Shown here: positions 15,728 to 22,599 of the stretch, one piece after another
Layout: every line of letters starts with the position of its first letter
Position numbering within the stretch: position 1 is the stretch's first letter
Source of the DNA: JAVBNN01 sp031551525
GTDB taxonomy: Bacteria; Bacillota; Negativicutes; Acidaminococcales; JAISLQ01
Direction: 5' to 3'
Assembly (NCBI GenBank): GCA_031551525.1
Contig: JAVBNN010000053.1
Location: 1-29,037 of the forward strand
DNA: 29,037 bases
Position numbers and translations under genes: made by a program
The notes under the pieces: generated by a model
What the model was told of the DNA's origin: nothing
The model's database searches: none
What the model saw: only the letters and a program-made list of their open reading frames with translations

Positions 15728-16525
15728 CTATGCCGTAGAGCGTTTGTTTTCATAATCCGCTCGCTCAATGTCGCTTGGCGCTTTTCCTTCGTGAATATCG
15801 CTAATAATGGCTGCAACAAATTTTTCGTTATCGACAGTCGGATCTTTGTGTATTTCGGCGTAGATAAGGCCAGCTTCTATTTTTTCAAAAGAAAGTTTGC
15901 TTTTCGGAGAAAAAAGCTGGTTAATTTGCCAGTCTGTCAAGCCATGTTCTTTTAGCCTATTTCGAAGAACACCAGTAGGAGAGTTATCAACAGAGGTAGA
16001 GTTATCAACAGGCACAGAGCATGATTGTGCTGTGTATATTACTACGTTAGTAATATCTACCTCTTTTTCTTTTATATTATTCTCTTTTCTATTTCTTCTC
16101 TGTGTTACATCGGCGTTACATGTTGTTACATCGGTGTTACAATGTAACGCTTGGGGTTTATTCTTTTCACGAAATGCCCTTACTCTGGCGGCACTGTCAC
16201 CTTCTTTGCCTACATTTTCTGCGGCTTCAGGTAGAAAGATAGAATTGTCAGGCGTAAATTCTGCCAAATTGAACTTTTGGATGAAAAAAAGTGTTGCCTG
16301 CACATCTTCAACCGCTTCATCTAACTCTAGTGCGATTTCATCAGCAATATCATCTTCATAGCCAGAAAAAACAATTTCTCCTTCTTTGGCAGCCGCCAAC
16401 AGCAAAAGGCGCTGGTAAATGATGGTATATGTGTCACCGCCAGCCATTTTTCGCAATTTTTTAATGTGCTTCTGGTTAAAAAAATCAAGCTTCAACCGCA
16501 ACCAGTAAAATTTTCGTTTACTCAT
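15728..16525 (-). CDS. Phage-type replisome organizer (replication initiator)
   Basis: The 265-aa product starts KFYWLRLKLDFFNQKHIKKLRKMAGG, the pattern of the phage replisome organizer N-terminal domain (winged helix, as in Firmicute phage replication proteins). The middle (residues about 110-185) is low-complexity and the C-terminus carries a DnaD-like acidic/aromatic end. Family members bind an origin located within their own gene and recruit the host helicase loader. The same low-complexity stretch of DNA here contains DnaA-box-like repeats, an AT-rich tract and iterons. The ribosome site TAGGAGAA precedes the ATG. It suggests the excised circle can replicate. Confidence 0.8.
   Translation of the reverse strand: MSKRKFYWLRLKLDFFNQKHIKKLRKMAGGDTYTIIYQRLLLLAAAKEGEIVFSGYEDDIADEIALELDEAVEDVQATLFFIQKFNLAEFTPDNSIFLPEAAENVGKEGDSAARVRAFREKNKPQALHCNTDVTTCNADVTQRRNRKENNIKEKEVDITNVVIYTAQSCSVPVDNSTSVDNSPTGVLRNRLKEHGLTDWQINQLFSPKSKLSFEKIEAGLIYAEIHKDPTVDNEKFVAAIISDIHEGKAPSDIERADYENKRSTA
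15981..16148. other. Candidate replication origin inside the rep gene
   Basis: Three elements line up. (1) Two GAGTTATCAACAG repeats (15981-15993 and 15999-16011), each holding TTATCAACA, one base from the DnaA box TTATCCACA. (2) An AT-rich tract around 16060-16100, preceded by a perfect 9-bp inverted repeat ATATTACTA-CGT-TAGTAATAT (16036-16056). (3) Two 18-bp near-identical iterons (16103-16120, 16124-16141), giving four GTTACA boxes at 10-11-bp spacing and one inverted copy (16143-16148). Origins within the initiator gene are known for lambda O and Firmicute phages. Confidence 0.6.
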
Positions 16526-16547
16526 ATAGTTTCTCCTATAACGTCAA

Positions 16548-16605
16548 CGCCCAGCCAATCTTCATGACTTACCATAGTAGGTAAACCATAAAGGCAGGCT
16601 GGGCG
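16548..16605 (-). promoter_or_regulatory. Nested hairpin in the rep leader
   Basis: Outer arms CGCCCAGCC (16548-16556) and GGCTGGGCG (16597-16605), inner arms TTACC/GGTAA (within 16569-16584). It lies in the transcript leader just upstream of the replication gene start and has no T-run, so it is not a simple terminator. It could control rep translation or be an attenuator target. Confidence 0.5.
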
Positions 16606-16633
16606 CTCACTTAGATCCTTTATTATGAACATA

Positions 16634-16765
16634 TTATATTTTTTTCTTTCTGCGGCGTCTGGTTATCAGTTGACCAAGTGCATTGCGTTCAACAATTATT
16701 TCAGTCACACGGCGCAGCAATGTTGATGCAATGGGTTTTTCTTTATTTGTTTCATTTTCCGGCAT
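16634..16765 (-). CDS. Small basic protein, 43 aa
   Basis: Starts MPENETNKEKPIAS and ends in a very basic RRRRKKKI. The ATG at 16765 follows AAGGGGGT by four bases. Between the Xis-like gene and the rep gene in the same direction. No family recognised; the basic tail suggests nucleic-acid binding. The strong ribosome site and an uninterrupted frame support it as a gene despite its size. Confidence 0.55.
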   Translation of the reverse strand: MPENETNKEKPIASTLLRRVTEIIVERNALGQLITRRRRKKKI

Positions 16766-16806
16766 ACATACCCCCTTATTTTAATCGACAGTGAAATGTG
16801 ATAGAA

Positions 16807-17001
16807 TTATACTGCTTTAGTATCGTTGGCAGTTGAGTTGGTAGACAAAAATTCGTTGACGAATGCAGCCGGAATGAGAATCTTGGATGCGAGCCGCCTC
16901 GATGGAATCTCGCCAGCTCGTATCGATGCGTACACGGCGGTCAAAGATATACAGCCAACTACCTGCTGGAATTCAAAAACCGTATAAAAGTTTTTTACCA
17001 T
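16807..17001 (-). CDS. Excisionase-like helix-turn-helix protein, 64 aa
   Basis: Start ATG 17001, with AAAGGAG 9 nt upstream. The sequence follows the MerR-like/Xis fold pattern: YTVFEFQQVVG, then a recognition-helix region TAVYASIRAGEIPSRRLASKILIP, then a C-terminal helix. Such proteins either bend att DNA for excision or regulate. First gene of the leftward operon and divergent from the XRE repressor, the usual switch layout of integrative elements. Xis versus activator cannot be told by eye. Confidence 0.7.
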   Translation of the reverse strand: MVKNFYTVFEFQQVVGCISLTAVYASIRAGEIPSRRLASKILIPAAFVNEFLSTNSTANDTKAV

Positions 17002-17027
17002 GGCTTGAGCTCCTTTCAAGGAATAAT

Positions 17028-17083
17028 ATTTTGCGTATTTTTTATCCTAAACCAATAATAACAAATAACATTTTGCGTGTCAA
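17028..17083. promoter_or_regulatory. Divergent control region with operator repeats
   Basis: Leftward promoter on the minus strand: TTGACA (17078-17083), 17-nt spacer, TATTAT (17055-17060). Two direct repeats ATTTTGCGT (17028-17036 and 17070-17078) are 42 bases apart, about four helical turns. One lies against the -35 box and the other just downstream of the start. This fits repression of the leftward genes by the XRE protein encoded to the right. Confidence 0.65.
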
Positions 17084-17115
17084 TGGTTTTGTAAAAAACT
17101 TATTTTGAGGTTTTT

Positions 17116-17760
17116 ATGGTAAATTTTGCTGCTGTTTTAAAATTATTACGACAAAAATATAATATTAAACAAAAAGATATAGTTGATTTTCTTGGAATTC
17201 CACTGAGAACTTATCAGTCGTATGAATACGGTAAAGTAGACCCCAATTTATCTACACTGAGTAAAATAGCGGATTATTTCAATATTTCTTTAGACTATCT
17301 GGTTGGTCGGGCGAAAATAGTCCAAGAACCCGAAGGTACCATTGAATATGCTTTTGCTGATGACAGTGGGGTTTTAATGGGTGAATTTCAGTATGTTTTT
17401 GGCATATATGATCCCGAAAGCTTTAGTGCCAAGTTTTTGTATTTGAAGGAAATCAAGGGCACTTTAATAAAAAAAATCATTAACTCAAAAAGTCAATTCG
17501 AGTTTTTGGCCTTAGTCTACCTGCTGAATAACAAATTGCAATTGAATTACGATGCCTTTCAAAATAACGGTGTTGATTTAATCATTGATGCATATGGCGG
17601 CTATCAGGAACTAAATACCGGAATGGGGCCGTCTACACCCACGCTTGTTGATAAAAGCTATTGCGCGGAAAAAATTGATAACTGGATAAAGATACCTTTA
17701 GAAGAAAAGAAGAAGATATTGGAAGAATGCATGGTCACATCCTGGCCTAATGTCAAGTAG
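17116..17760 (+). CDS. XRE-family repressor of the element
   Basis: The 214-aa product has an N-terminal helix-turn-helix of the XRE/Cro type (residues about 5-62: LLRQKYNIKQKDIVDFLGIP ... SLDYLVGR) and a C-terminal domain that I do not recognise and that lacks an obvious LexA/CI-type Ser-Lys protease site. It is transcribed away from the Xis-like gene across a region with paired operators, so it probably holds the excision and replication genes off. A short ribosome site GAGG lies 5 nt before the ATG. AT-rich compared with the backbone. Confidence 0.8.
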   Translation: MVNFAAVLKLLRQKYNIKQKDIVDFLGIPLRTYQSYEYGKVDPNLSTLSKIADYFNISLDYLVGRAKIVQEPEGTIEYAFADDSGVLMGEFQYVFGIYDPESFSAKFLYLKEIKGTLIKKIINSKSQFEFLALVYLLNNKLQLNYDAFQNNGVDLIIDAYGGYQELNTGMGPSTPTLVDKSYCAEKIDNWIKIPLEEKKKILEECMVTSWPNVK

Positions 17761-17790
17761 CTAGAGTAAATTCCTAGCTGCTTTGTTTTT
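17756..17790 (+). terminator. Terminator of the XRE gene
   Basis: AGTAGCTAG / CTAGCTGCT stem (one G-U), starting within the stop codon region, followed by TTTG and six T. Confidence 0.75.
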
Positions 17791-17877
17791 TATTTTATAA
17801 TCAGTTGGTTTTACCAAAGGTATATGTTAAAATACAATCATATTTGCATACTACTAAACACACGAGGTGAACCTAAC

Positions 17878-18363
17878 ATGAAAAAACTTGCCGTATTATT
17901 TACACTAGTTCTTGTTTTACTTGTGGCTGCTTGCGGCGGGAAGCCTGGCTCCGAATATGAAGGAAAATGGATTGCTATTACTAAAAGCTGGTATGACGGA
18001 ACAAAAATAATCCGCAAAATGGATATAAAGCGTAATGGTGATAATTTTATTATTACTCCTTCGGTTGAATGTAATGAAGTTGATAGATCGAATAAAGGTT
18101 CACAAGATAATGCTCCTTGGAAAGTAACCGAGCAAAAACCTATAAGTGCAACTTTAAAGGATGGCCGCCTTAGCATAATGTCGGAACTTGCTTTAACTTA
18201 TGTAAAAGACAAAGGTACAATACTGGGATATGAAGGCGAAATCTATGTAAAAGATACACCCGAAGTATTTGCAAAAATGAAAAAAGAATCAGAAGAAAGT
18301 TTTCTTGTCCGGCAAAAATTGCCGAAAGAAAAACCCGTTGACATTAAAATTCCTGGATTTTAA
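17878..18363 (+). CDS. Lipoprotein, possible entry-exclusion protein
   Basis: The 161-aa product has a lipoprotein signal peptide with lipobox LVAAC (Cys19). The ATG at 17878 is set by GAGGTGA seven bases upstream. The mature part is charged and beta-rich (GKWIAITKSWYDGTKIIRKM). Its C-terminus LPKEKPVDIKIPGF closely matches the C-terminus of the TrbJ-like protein of this element (LPKEEPVKNLKIAGF), both ending at GF-stop. In RP4 the lipoprotein TrbK, encoded next to trbJ, excludes entry of the same plasmid; by location on a mobile element and by this shared tail, an exclusion or surface-assembly role is plausible but unproven. Confidence 0.7.
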   Translation: MKKLAVLFTLVLVLLVAACGGKPGSEYEGKWIAITKSWYDGTKIIRKMDIKRNGDNFIITPSVECNEVDRSNKGSQDNAPWKVTEQKPISATLKDGRLSIMSELALTYVKDKGTILGYEGEIYVKDTPEVFAKMKKESEESFLVRQKLPKEKPVDIKIPGF

Positions 18364-18369
18364 AAATCT

Positions 18370-18396
18370 GAACCGCCCGAAGGCGGTTCTTTTTTA
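18370..18396. terminator. Bidirectional terminator between lipoprotein and TraD-like genes
   Basis: GAACCGCC / GGCGGTTC stem with loop CGAA, then T6. It ends the lipoprotein transcript, overlaps the stop codon of the convergent gene, and can act on that gene too. Confidence 0.9.
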
Positions 18397-18996
18397 TGCC
18401 GTCTGTTCGGTTTGAGAATTTGGTTTTTGATTTGCCGCTTTCTTTGAAAAGTTCTCTCGGTGATGGCAACCAAGTTCTATTAACTGGCGCTTTCTTTCGT
18501 CATCGGAAAAATAGCTTTTGTCATTCAAAAGCACTAGGCCACCAAGTAAAAGGTCTTTTGAAATATTTTTGTCAAAACCGAATTCGGTGATGATTTTCCC
18601 GAAGTCCCAAATGAGTTGAATTTGTTCGTCTGTATAGGTTTCTAAGTCAGTTTTTTGGATTACTTGAAGGCGGTTAGTAAGCTTTTTTATTTCTTCCGGT
18701 TCGATTTTTTTCAGAGCGCAAATATCCCGGTCCACGAGGAAGGTTGTTTCAAAATATTTTCCAAGCTCAATAAGATTTTTGGTGCGAATGTCATGGGCTT
18801 TCTCGTAGTCGGTTTCGACGGCTTTTTTTGCCTTGTCTTCTGCAGCCGCTAACTGCTCTTTAATTCGCGCAATATCACTTTGGGCTTTAAGAAATTCCTT
18901 GTTTTCGACAGAATTTAGATAGGGTTTGAGTTCTTCTTGCTCTTTTTTTGTGAGGGGGGTAAGTGAAACTTTTTTACTTTTTGTTTGTTGAGCCAT
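18394..18996 (-). CDS. Coiled-coil mobilization accessory protein (TraD-like C-terminus)
   Basis: The 200-aa product starts at ATG 18996 (GGAGTG upstream; the frame is open to 19032). It has a basic N-terminus, a coiled coil at about residues 35-70 (KAQSDIARIKEQLAAAEDKAKK) and a C-terminal region DFGKIITEFGFDKNISKDLLLGGLVLL that recalls the short TraD/MobC-type proteins encoded beside MobA/MobL relaxases. It is divergent from the relaxase, with the oriT candidate between them, so a relaxosome role is likely. The family assignment is tentative. Confidence 0.5.
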   Translation of the reverse strand: MAQQTKSKKVSLTPLTKKEQEELKPYLNSVENKEFLKAQSDIARIKEQLAAAEDKAKKAVETDYEKAHDIRTKNLIELGKYFETTFLVDRDICALKKIEPEEIKKLTNRLQVIQKTDLETYTDEQIQLIWDFGKIITEFGFDKNISKDLLLGGLVLLNDKSYFSDDERKRQLIELGCHHRENFSKKAANQKPNSQTEQTA

Positions 18997-19122
18997 AGAT
19001 GGATCACTCCTTAGTTTTTTATGAAAAAACAACTCTTCTTATATTAATCATACGCTGGGGGGTGAATTTATTTCCAGCTTTTTTTCCGCCAATTCTTGTG
19101 ACATTTTAATGAACTTCTTTGC

Positions 19123-19255
19123 ATATATTCCGTATATTTCATAGTGTGCATACTGTTTATTTGCGCCGGTTGATGGAATACTGCTCGTGGGGGTACGATA
19201 GAGGTAGGACAAAAAGAGAGAGGGCGAACAGATACACCGTGCCGGTGTTGTTCGC
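19123..19255. other. Candidate origin of transfer (oriT)
   Basis: The 260-base gap between the divergent accessory gene and relaxase holds an inverted repeat ATATA-TTCCG-TATAT (19123-19137), a TTGCGCC (19161-19167) resembling the TGCGCC of IncQ/MOBQ nick regions, and a two-level hairpin at 19224-19255: GCGAACA...TGTTCGC enclosing ACACCG-TGC-CGGTGT. Relaxase genes of this type usually lie beside their oriT. The exact nick is a guess. Confidence 0.45.
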
Positions 19256-19295
19256 TCTTCGAGGGCCGGGAACTAAAGGCAGAAAGGCAAAAATT

Positions 19296-21179
19296 ATGGT
19301 ACAATCGTATTATCACCTGCGCGGACAAATTATCGGGCGCGGACAGAAACAGGCTAAATCTTGTGTAGCCGCAGCTGCTTATCGCAGTGGAGAAAAATTA
19401 AAAGACGAACGGCAGGGGCGCATATGCAAATATGACAAAAAAGAAGTGGCTTACAGCGAAATTCTTGTTCCTCAACATGCTCCTGATTGGTGCAAAGAAC
19501 GTGGTAAACTATGGAATAGCGTTGAAGCTGCCGAAAAAAGTAAAAATGCTCAATTGGCTAGAGAAATCAATATGACTTTGGCGCCGGAATTGAGCCTAGA
19601 ACAAAATAAAAGTATGTTATTGGAATATGTAAATGAAAACTTTATCAGCCGTGGCATGATCGCCGATGTTAATATTCACAATAAGCCAGATAACCTCCAC
19701 GCTCACATAATGTTGACAATGCGCGAGATAGATAGAGATGGCGAATGGTTGGCCAAAAGCCGGAAAGAATATATAACAGATGGTAACGGTGAGCGTATCA
19801 AATTAGATTCTGGTGAATGGAAATCACGGAAGGTAGATTGTAATGACTGGAATTCAAAAAACACCTACAATACCTGGTGCGAAAACTGGTCTAAAACGGT
19901 TAATCGGCATTTAGAAAAGGCTGGATCTGAAAATAGGATTGACCACCGCTCTTATAAAAAACAAGGTATAAACCAGATACCTACAATTCATCTGGGGCCG
20001 AATGTAAGCGCTATGGAAAAGAAGGGAATCAGAACTGAGAAGGGGGATATAAACCGGGAAATAAGAGCTAGGAACGCTGAAATAAAAAAAGAAATCGAGC
20101 CTATAAAAAGTAAGCTGTCAGAAGCCGAAGACGAAGTTATCATAGCTTTTAATGCCATCATTGAGCGTGCTCGTGAAAAAATGCTTTTGTATCTTTAACA
20201 CGAAAAAGAAAACGAACGCCAGGAGAAAGCCTTTGAGAAAAAGAAAAAACAGGCTGTGGAACATTTATCGGCGCTAGAAAAAGACAAGATGGCTGAGGCT
20301 GCTACATCACACCCATACAGCGATAAAAAGCAAAGTGAAGGGGAAGATTCACAGCACAAAAATACTTCGACTAAAAATGAAAATGAGGCAGCTGTAAATA
20401 TTTCGCCGGAGTTAAAAGTAGAAAAAATTACATCCGAGCGTCAGCAAGATTACGCCGGTGACGAACGTTCACAAGAACGGGAGGTTGATATATACCAATT
20501 GCGCGTAGAAATGGACAAGGCGCTCGGTAATTCAAGGACACAGGAACGTGAAGTAAATGAACGTCTGGATGACATTGAAAGGCGACAAAAAATTATTGAA
20601 CGCGCTATGACGGATCAAGCCATATATCGGGCAACTTATAACCGTTTAAGCAAGGGTAAATTCAAACAAAAATATAATCTTTTCCGAAAACTGGAGAAAG
20701 AAAAAGAGGCCTTAGAAAAAGGCCTTGAAGAAAAGAAATTGGCCGGAATTAATACGGCCGAATTGCCTGAACACAAACGAATTCTTGATATAGAAGCCAA
20801 GCAAAAAACTGTTCTGGCTGAAGCACAAGAAATAGCTATTGATTTAAACAAAGATGAAAAAGGGAAGCAAAAAATTGAAGCGGTCCGTAAAAACATAATC
20901 AAAAATTATGAGGATCGCAAAAATGACCTTTCTTTTACCAGAGAATTGTTGATCAAGACCAAAGAAGAAATCGAAGAAGGACGCCGGGAAATGTCTGCGC
21001 TCAAAAAAGAATTAATGAAAGCCAGAAGTAGTTGGAAAGTTAAAATAAATGATCAACATTTTGCCAAACAAAAGAGCAATATTCAGCGTCAAATTGCAAA
21101 AGCCAGCCGCGATCAGGAAGCAAGAGGCGGGCTGTGGGTCAAGCTGTATGATGATCGAGAAGAAGGCGCAGAAAGATAA
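19296..21179 (+). pseudogene. MobA/MobL (MOBQ) relaxase split by an in-frame stop
   Basis: Relaxase that should nick oriT and lead the strand into the recipient. Start ATG 19296 (AAAGG upstream). The N-terminal domain is intact: SYYHLRGQIIGRG with the catalytic Tyr candidates 5/6, AAAAYRSGEKL, and the metal-binding HNKPDNLHAHIML. A single TAA (20196-20198) ends the first part at 300 aa. The reading frame then continues without another stop to 21179 (HEKENERQEKAFEKKK...), a long coiled coil, giving 627 codons in one frame. The lesion is thus a nonsense mutation, a sequence error or readthrough. The truncated 300-aa protein keeps the catalytic part and might still nick. No good ribosome site restarts the distal part. 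Confidence 0.85.
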
Positions 21180-21225
21180 TATGAGGGTTTTTAACAATGA
21201 AAGCCGGGTGATTTTTGCTAATACC

Positions 21226-21254
21226 TTTACAAAAACCCATTGTTACGTTATAAT
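21226..21254 (+). promoter_or_regulatory. Strong promoter of the repeat RNA
   Basis: TTTACA (21226-21231), exactly 17 nt, TATAAT (21249-21254). Transcription would start at about 21261, directly at the first repeat unit. No open frame follows. Confidence 0.8.
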
Positions 21255-21262
21255 TATCCTAT

Positions 21263-21519
21263 AAAAAGACAGTGTTGCTCGACTGTAACTGGGCCTGGAA
21301 AAAGACAGTGTTACCCGACTGTGACTGGGTCTGGAAAAAGACAGCGTTGCCCGACTGTGACTGGGCCTGGAAAAAGATAATGCTGCCCGGCTTTAACCGG
21401 GCAGCAAAAAAAGACGGTACAGCTCGACCGTAAATAGAGCGTCAAAAAAGACAGCACAGCTCGGCTGCAAAATGGAGCATTAAAAAAGACGGCACAGCTC
21501 GGCCGCAAACTAGAGCGTT
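21263..21519 (+). repeat. Seven tandem 35-38-nt units
   Basis: Unit limits: 21263-21298, 21299-21334, 21335-21370, 21371-21405, 21406-21443, 21444-21481, 21482-21519. Units 1-3 form one subfamily (…GTT…CTGG), 5-7 another (…ACAGCTCG…). Unit 4 has lost stem 1 and instead forms a 10-bp perfect hairpin, TGCTGCCCGG/CCGGGCAGCA. Confidence 0.92.
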
Positions 21520-21529
21520 AAAAAAGTAG

Positions 21530-21558
21530 AACAGCCCTGAAAAAAGGCTGTTTTTTTT
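21530..21558 (+). terminator. Terminator of the repeat RNA
   Basis: AACAGCC / GGCTGTT stem with an A-rich loop followed by eight T. It follows the last repeat after a short A-run. Confidence 0.9.
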
Positions 21559-21632
21559 ATTTTTATATTTTTTAAATCGAAGCGATAATTTTTATGATTG
21601 TTGCGACAGGCTATCTACTAGCGTCACAAAGA

Positions 21633-21667
21633 AAATAACCGCCCAGCCTTCACACTAGCGGTTATTT
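21633..21667 (-). terminator. Terminator downstream of the zeta-like gene
   Basis: AAATAACCGC / GCGGTTATTT perfect 10-bp stem; on the minus strand it is followed by TTTCTTTG. It lies about 90 nt past the zeta-like stop. The rest of 21560-21755 holds short GC hairpins only and no gene. Confidence 0.7.
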
Positions 21668-21755
21668 CTTGTAAATAATCTTTAGTTGCGGACAGCCGCC
21701 TATCGGCAGTGCCTTTCTACCTAGTATTATAACTGTTTTATGGGGTAATATCAAA

Positions 21756-22340
21756 TCACGAATAATCTTTAGGATAGAGCGATATTTCTCTATCTTTATC
21801 CTTTATCAAGATAACAACAGGCTTCTCGCCCGAATTATCATAGACCGTAGCAGAATCGGCAGCTTGCAAGGCTTCTGCCATCAGTTGATTGGCTTTAGCG
21901 TGGCGAGAAATTACCTTGTCTTCCGGTACGCCATGCCCTCCACTTTTCACTCTGGTAGCCACACGGTCAACATTGATTGCCGAATGTTCCGTAGTTACAA
22001 AAACAAGATGCACATGGTAATTTTTGGCTTTGGCCTCACGCATTGTATTAATCTTGGCCGACGTAGACATTACCGTTTCGGTTACAAAAGATATGCCTTC
22101 CATCAGCGCTTTTTGTCGCAAAGCATCAGCTTTATCTGCTGCGAGTATATTTGCTTTACCTAGTTCCTCTAATCCGGCAGTTTGGAAAGTAAGATTGCTT
22201 TGGGCTAATAACTCTCTGGTCATATCGTCAGCGTTGATATATAACTTCGGCAAGACACCGGCTTCTTTATATCCAGCTATAAGCGTACTTTTCCCCGAAC
22301 AGTTCGGACCGGCAAAAATAATAAACAGCGGCTGCGGCAT
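21756..22340 (-). CDS. Zeta-toxin-like P-loop kinase
   Basis: The 194-aa product has Walker A GPNCSGKST (residues 11-19), the INADDM segment with the catalytic acidic residue (about 37-39), FVTETVMST and a later VATRVKSGGHGVPEDKV, typical of the zeta-toxin/COG4185 ATPase group. Zeta toxins phosphorylate UDP-N-acetylglucosamine and block wall synthesis; for this short subgroup the target is not certain. The ATG overlaps the stop of a 64-aa gene upstream (TAATG), suggesting a toxin-antitoxin-like pair, though that partner is not a classical epsilon antitoxin. Confidence 0.8.
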   Translation of the reverse strand: MPQPLFIIFAGPNCSGKSTLIAGYKEAGVLPKLYINADDMTRELLAQSNLTFQTAGLEELGKANILAADKADALRQKALMEGISFVTETVMSTSAKINTMREAKAKNYHVHLVFVTTEHSAINVDRVATRVKSGGHGVPEDKVISRHAKANQLMAEALQAADSATVYDNSGEKPVVILIKDKDREISLYPKDYS

Positions 22341-22534
22341 TATTTTTTCTCTCCCTGATCGTATAGTTCTATGTATTCTTTGTGGCCGTCTGGAAATAAC
22401 CTATATATGCCTTTATTGTCACCATGTGTTGTATACCGCCCCGCCGCATGATGTTCGGCTATGGCCTTTCTAACAGCCTCTTGCGCTATTGCCTGATGTT
22501 CTTCAGCTGTCATTCCCCAAAATTTCTTTGCCAT
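22340..22534 (-). CDS. Small partner protein of the zeta-like kinase
   Basis: A 64-aa charged protein (KKFWGMTAEEHQAIAQEA..., then IYRLFPDGHKEYIELYD). ATG 22534 follows AAAGGGGG. A helical N-terminal half is followed by a strand-like C-terminal half with the motif GDNKGIYRLFPDGHKEYI. It is translationally coupled to the kinase gene, and by this pairing it is the likely antitoxin or regulator. Not a member of a family I can name with certainty. Confidence 0.65.
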   Translation of the reverse strand: MAKKFWGMTAEEHQAIAQEAVRKAIAEHHAAGRYTTHGDNKGIYRLFPDGHKEYIELYDQGEKK

Positions 22535-22599
22535 GATCCGCAACCCCCTTTGAAAAAGTATCTTAAAGCCATAATTCAGCAGTTTATTGTAAATGCCTT

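Larger units (their letters stand above)
21261..21558 (+). ncRNA. Noncoding RNA of tandem pseudoknot repeats
   Basis: About 300 nt between a strong promoter and a strong terminator with no ribosome site and no plausible plus-strand frame. It consists of seven tandem units of 36 (units 1-3), 35 (unit 4) and 38 nt (units 5-7), each opening with an A5-A7 run and GA. Within a unit, stem 1 (ACAGT/ACTGT in unit 1, ACGGT/ACCGT in unit 5, CAGC/GCTG in unit 6, CGGC/GCCG in unit 7) interlocks with stem 2 (GCTC/GGGC, ACCC/GGGT, GCCC/GGGC, GCTC/GAGC), giving an H-type pseudoknot. Stems change on both sides together. Unit size, A-rich linkers and pseudoknots resemble ToxI-type III antitoxin RNA, but no ToxN-like gene follows. 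Function unknown. Confidence 0.8.

Noticed and set aside
21311..21508. 65-aa minus-strand frame across the repeats
   Set aside because: Its sequence is a translation of the repeat period (FFxx...VTVG) with no ribosome site; the covarying plus-strand stems explain the region better.
21263..21519. Repeat array as a CRISPR
   Set aside because: The 36-38-nt units are directly adjacent with no spacers between them, differ in paired stem positions, and no cas gene is present.
21180..22340. Complete type III toxin-antitoxin system
   Set aside because: The RNA array looks ToxI-like, but no ToxN/AbiQ-like protein is encoded downstream on the same strand or elsewhere among the window's genes that I can recognise.
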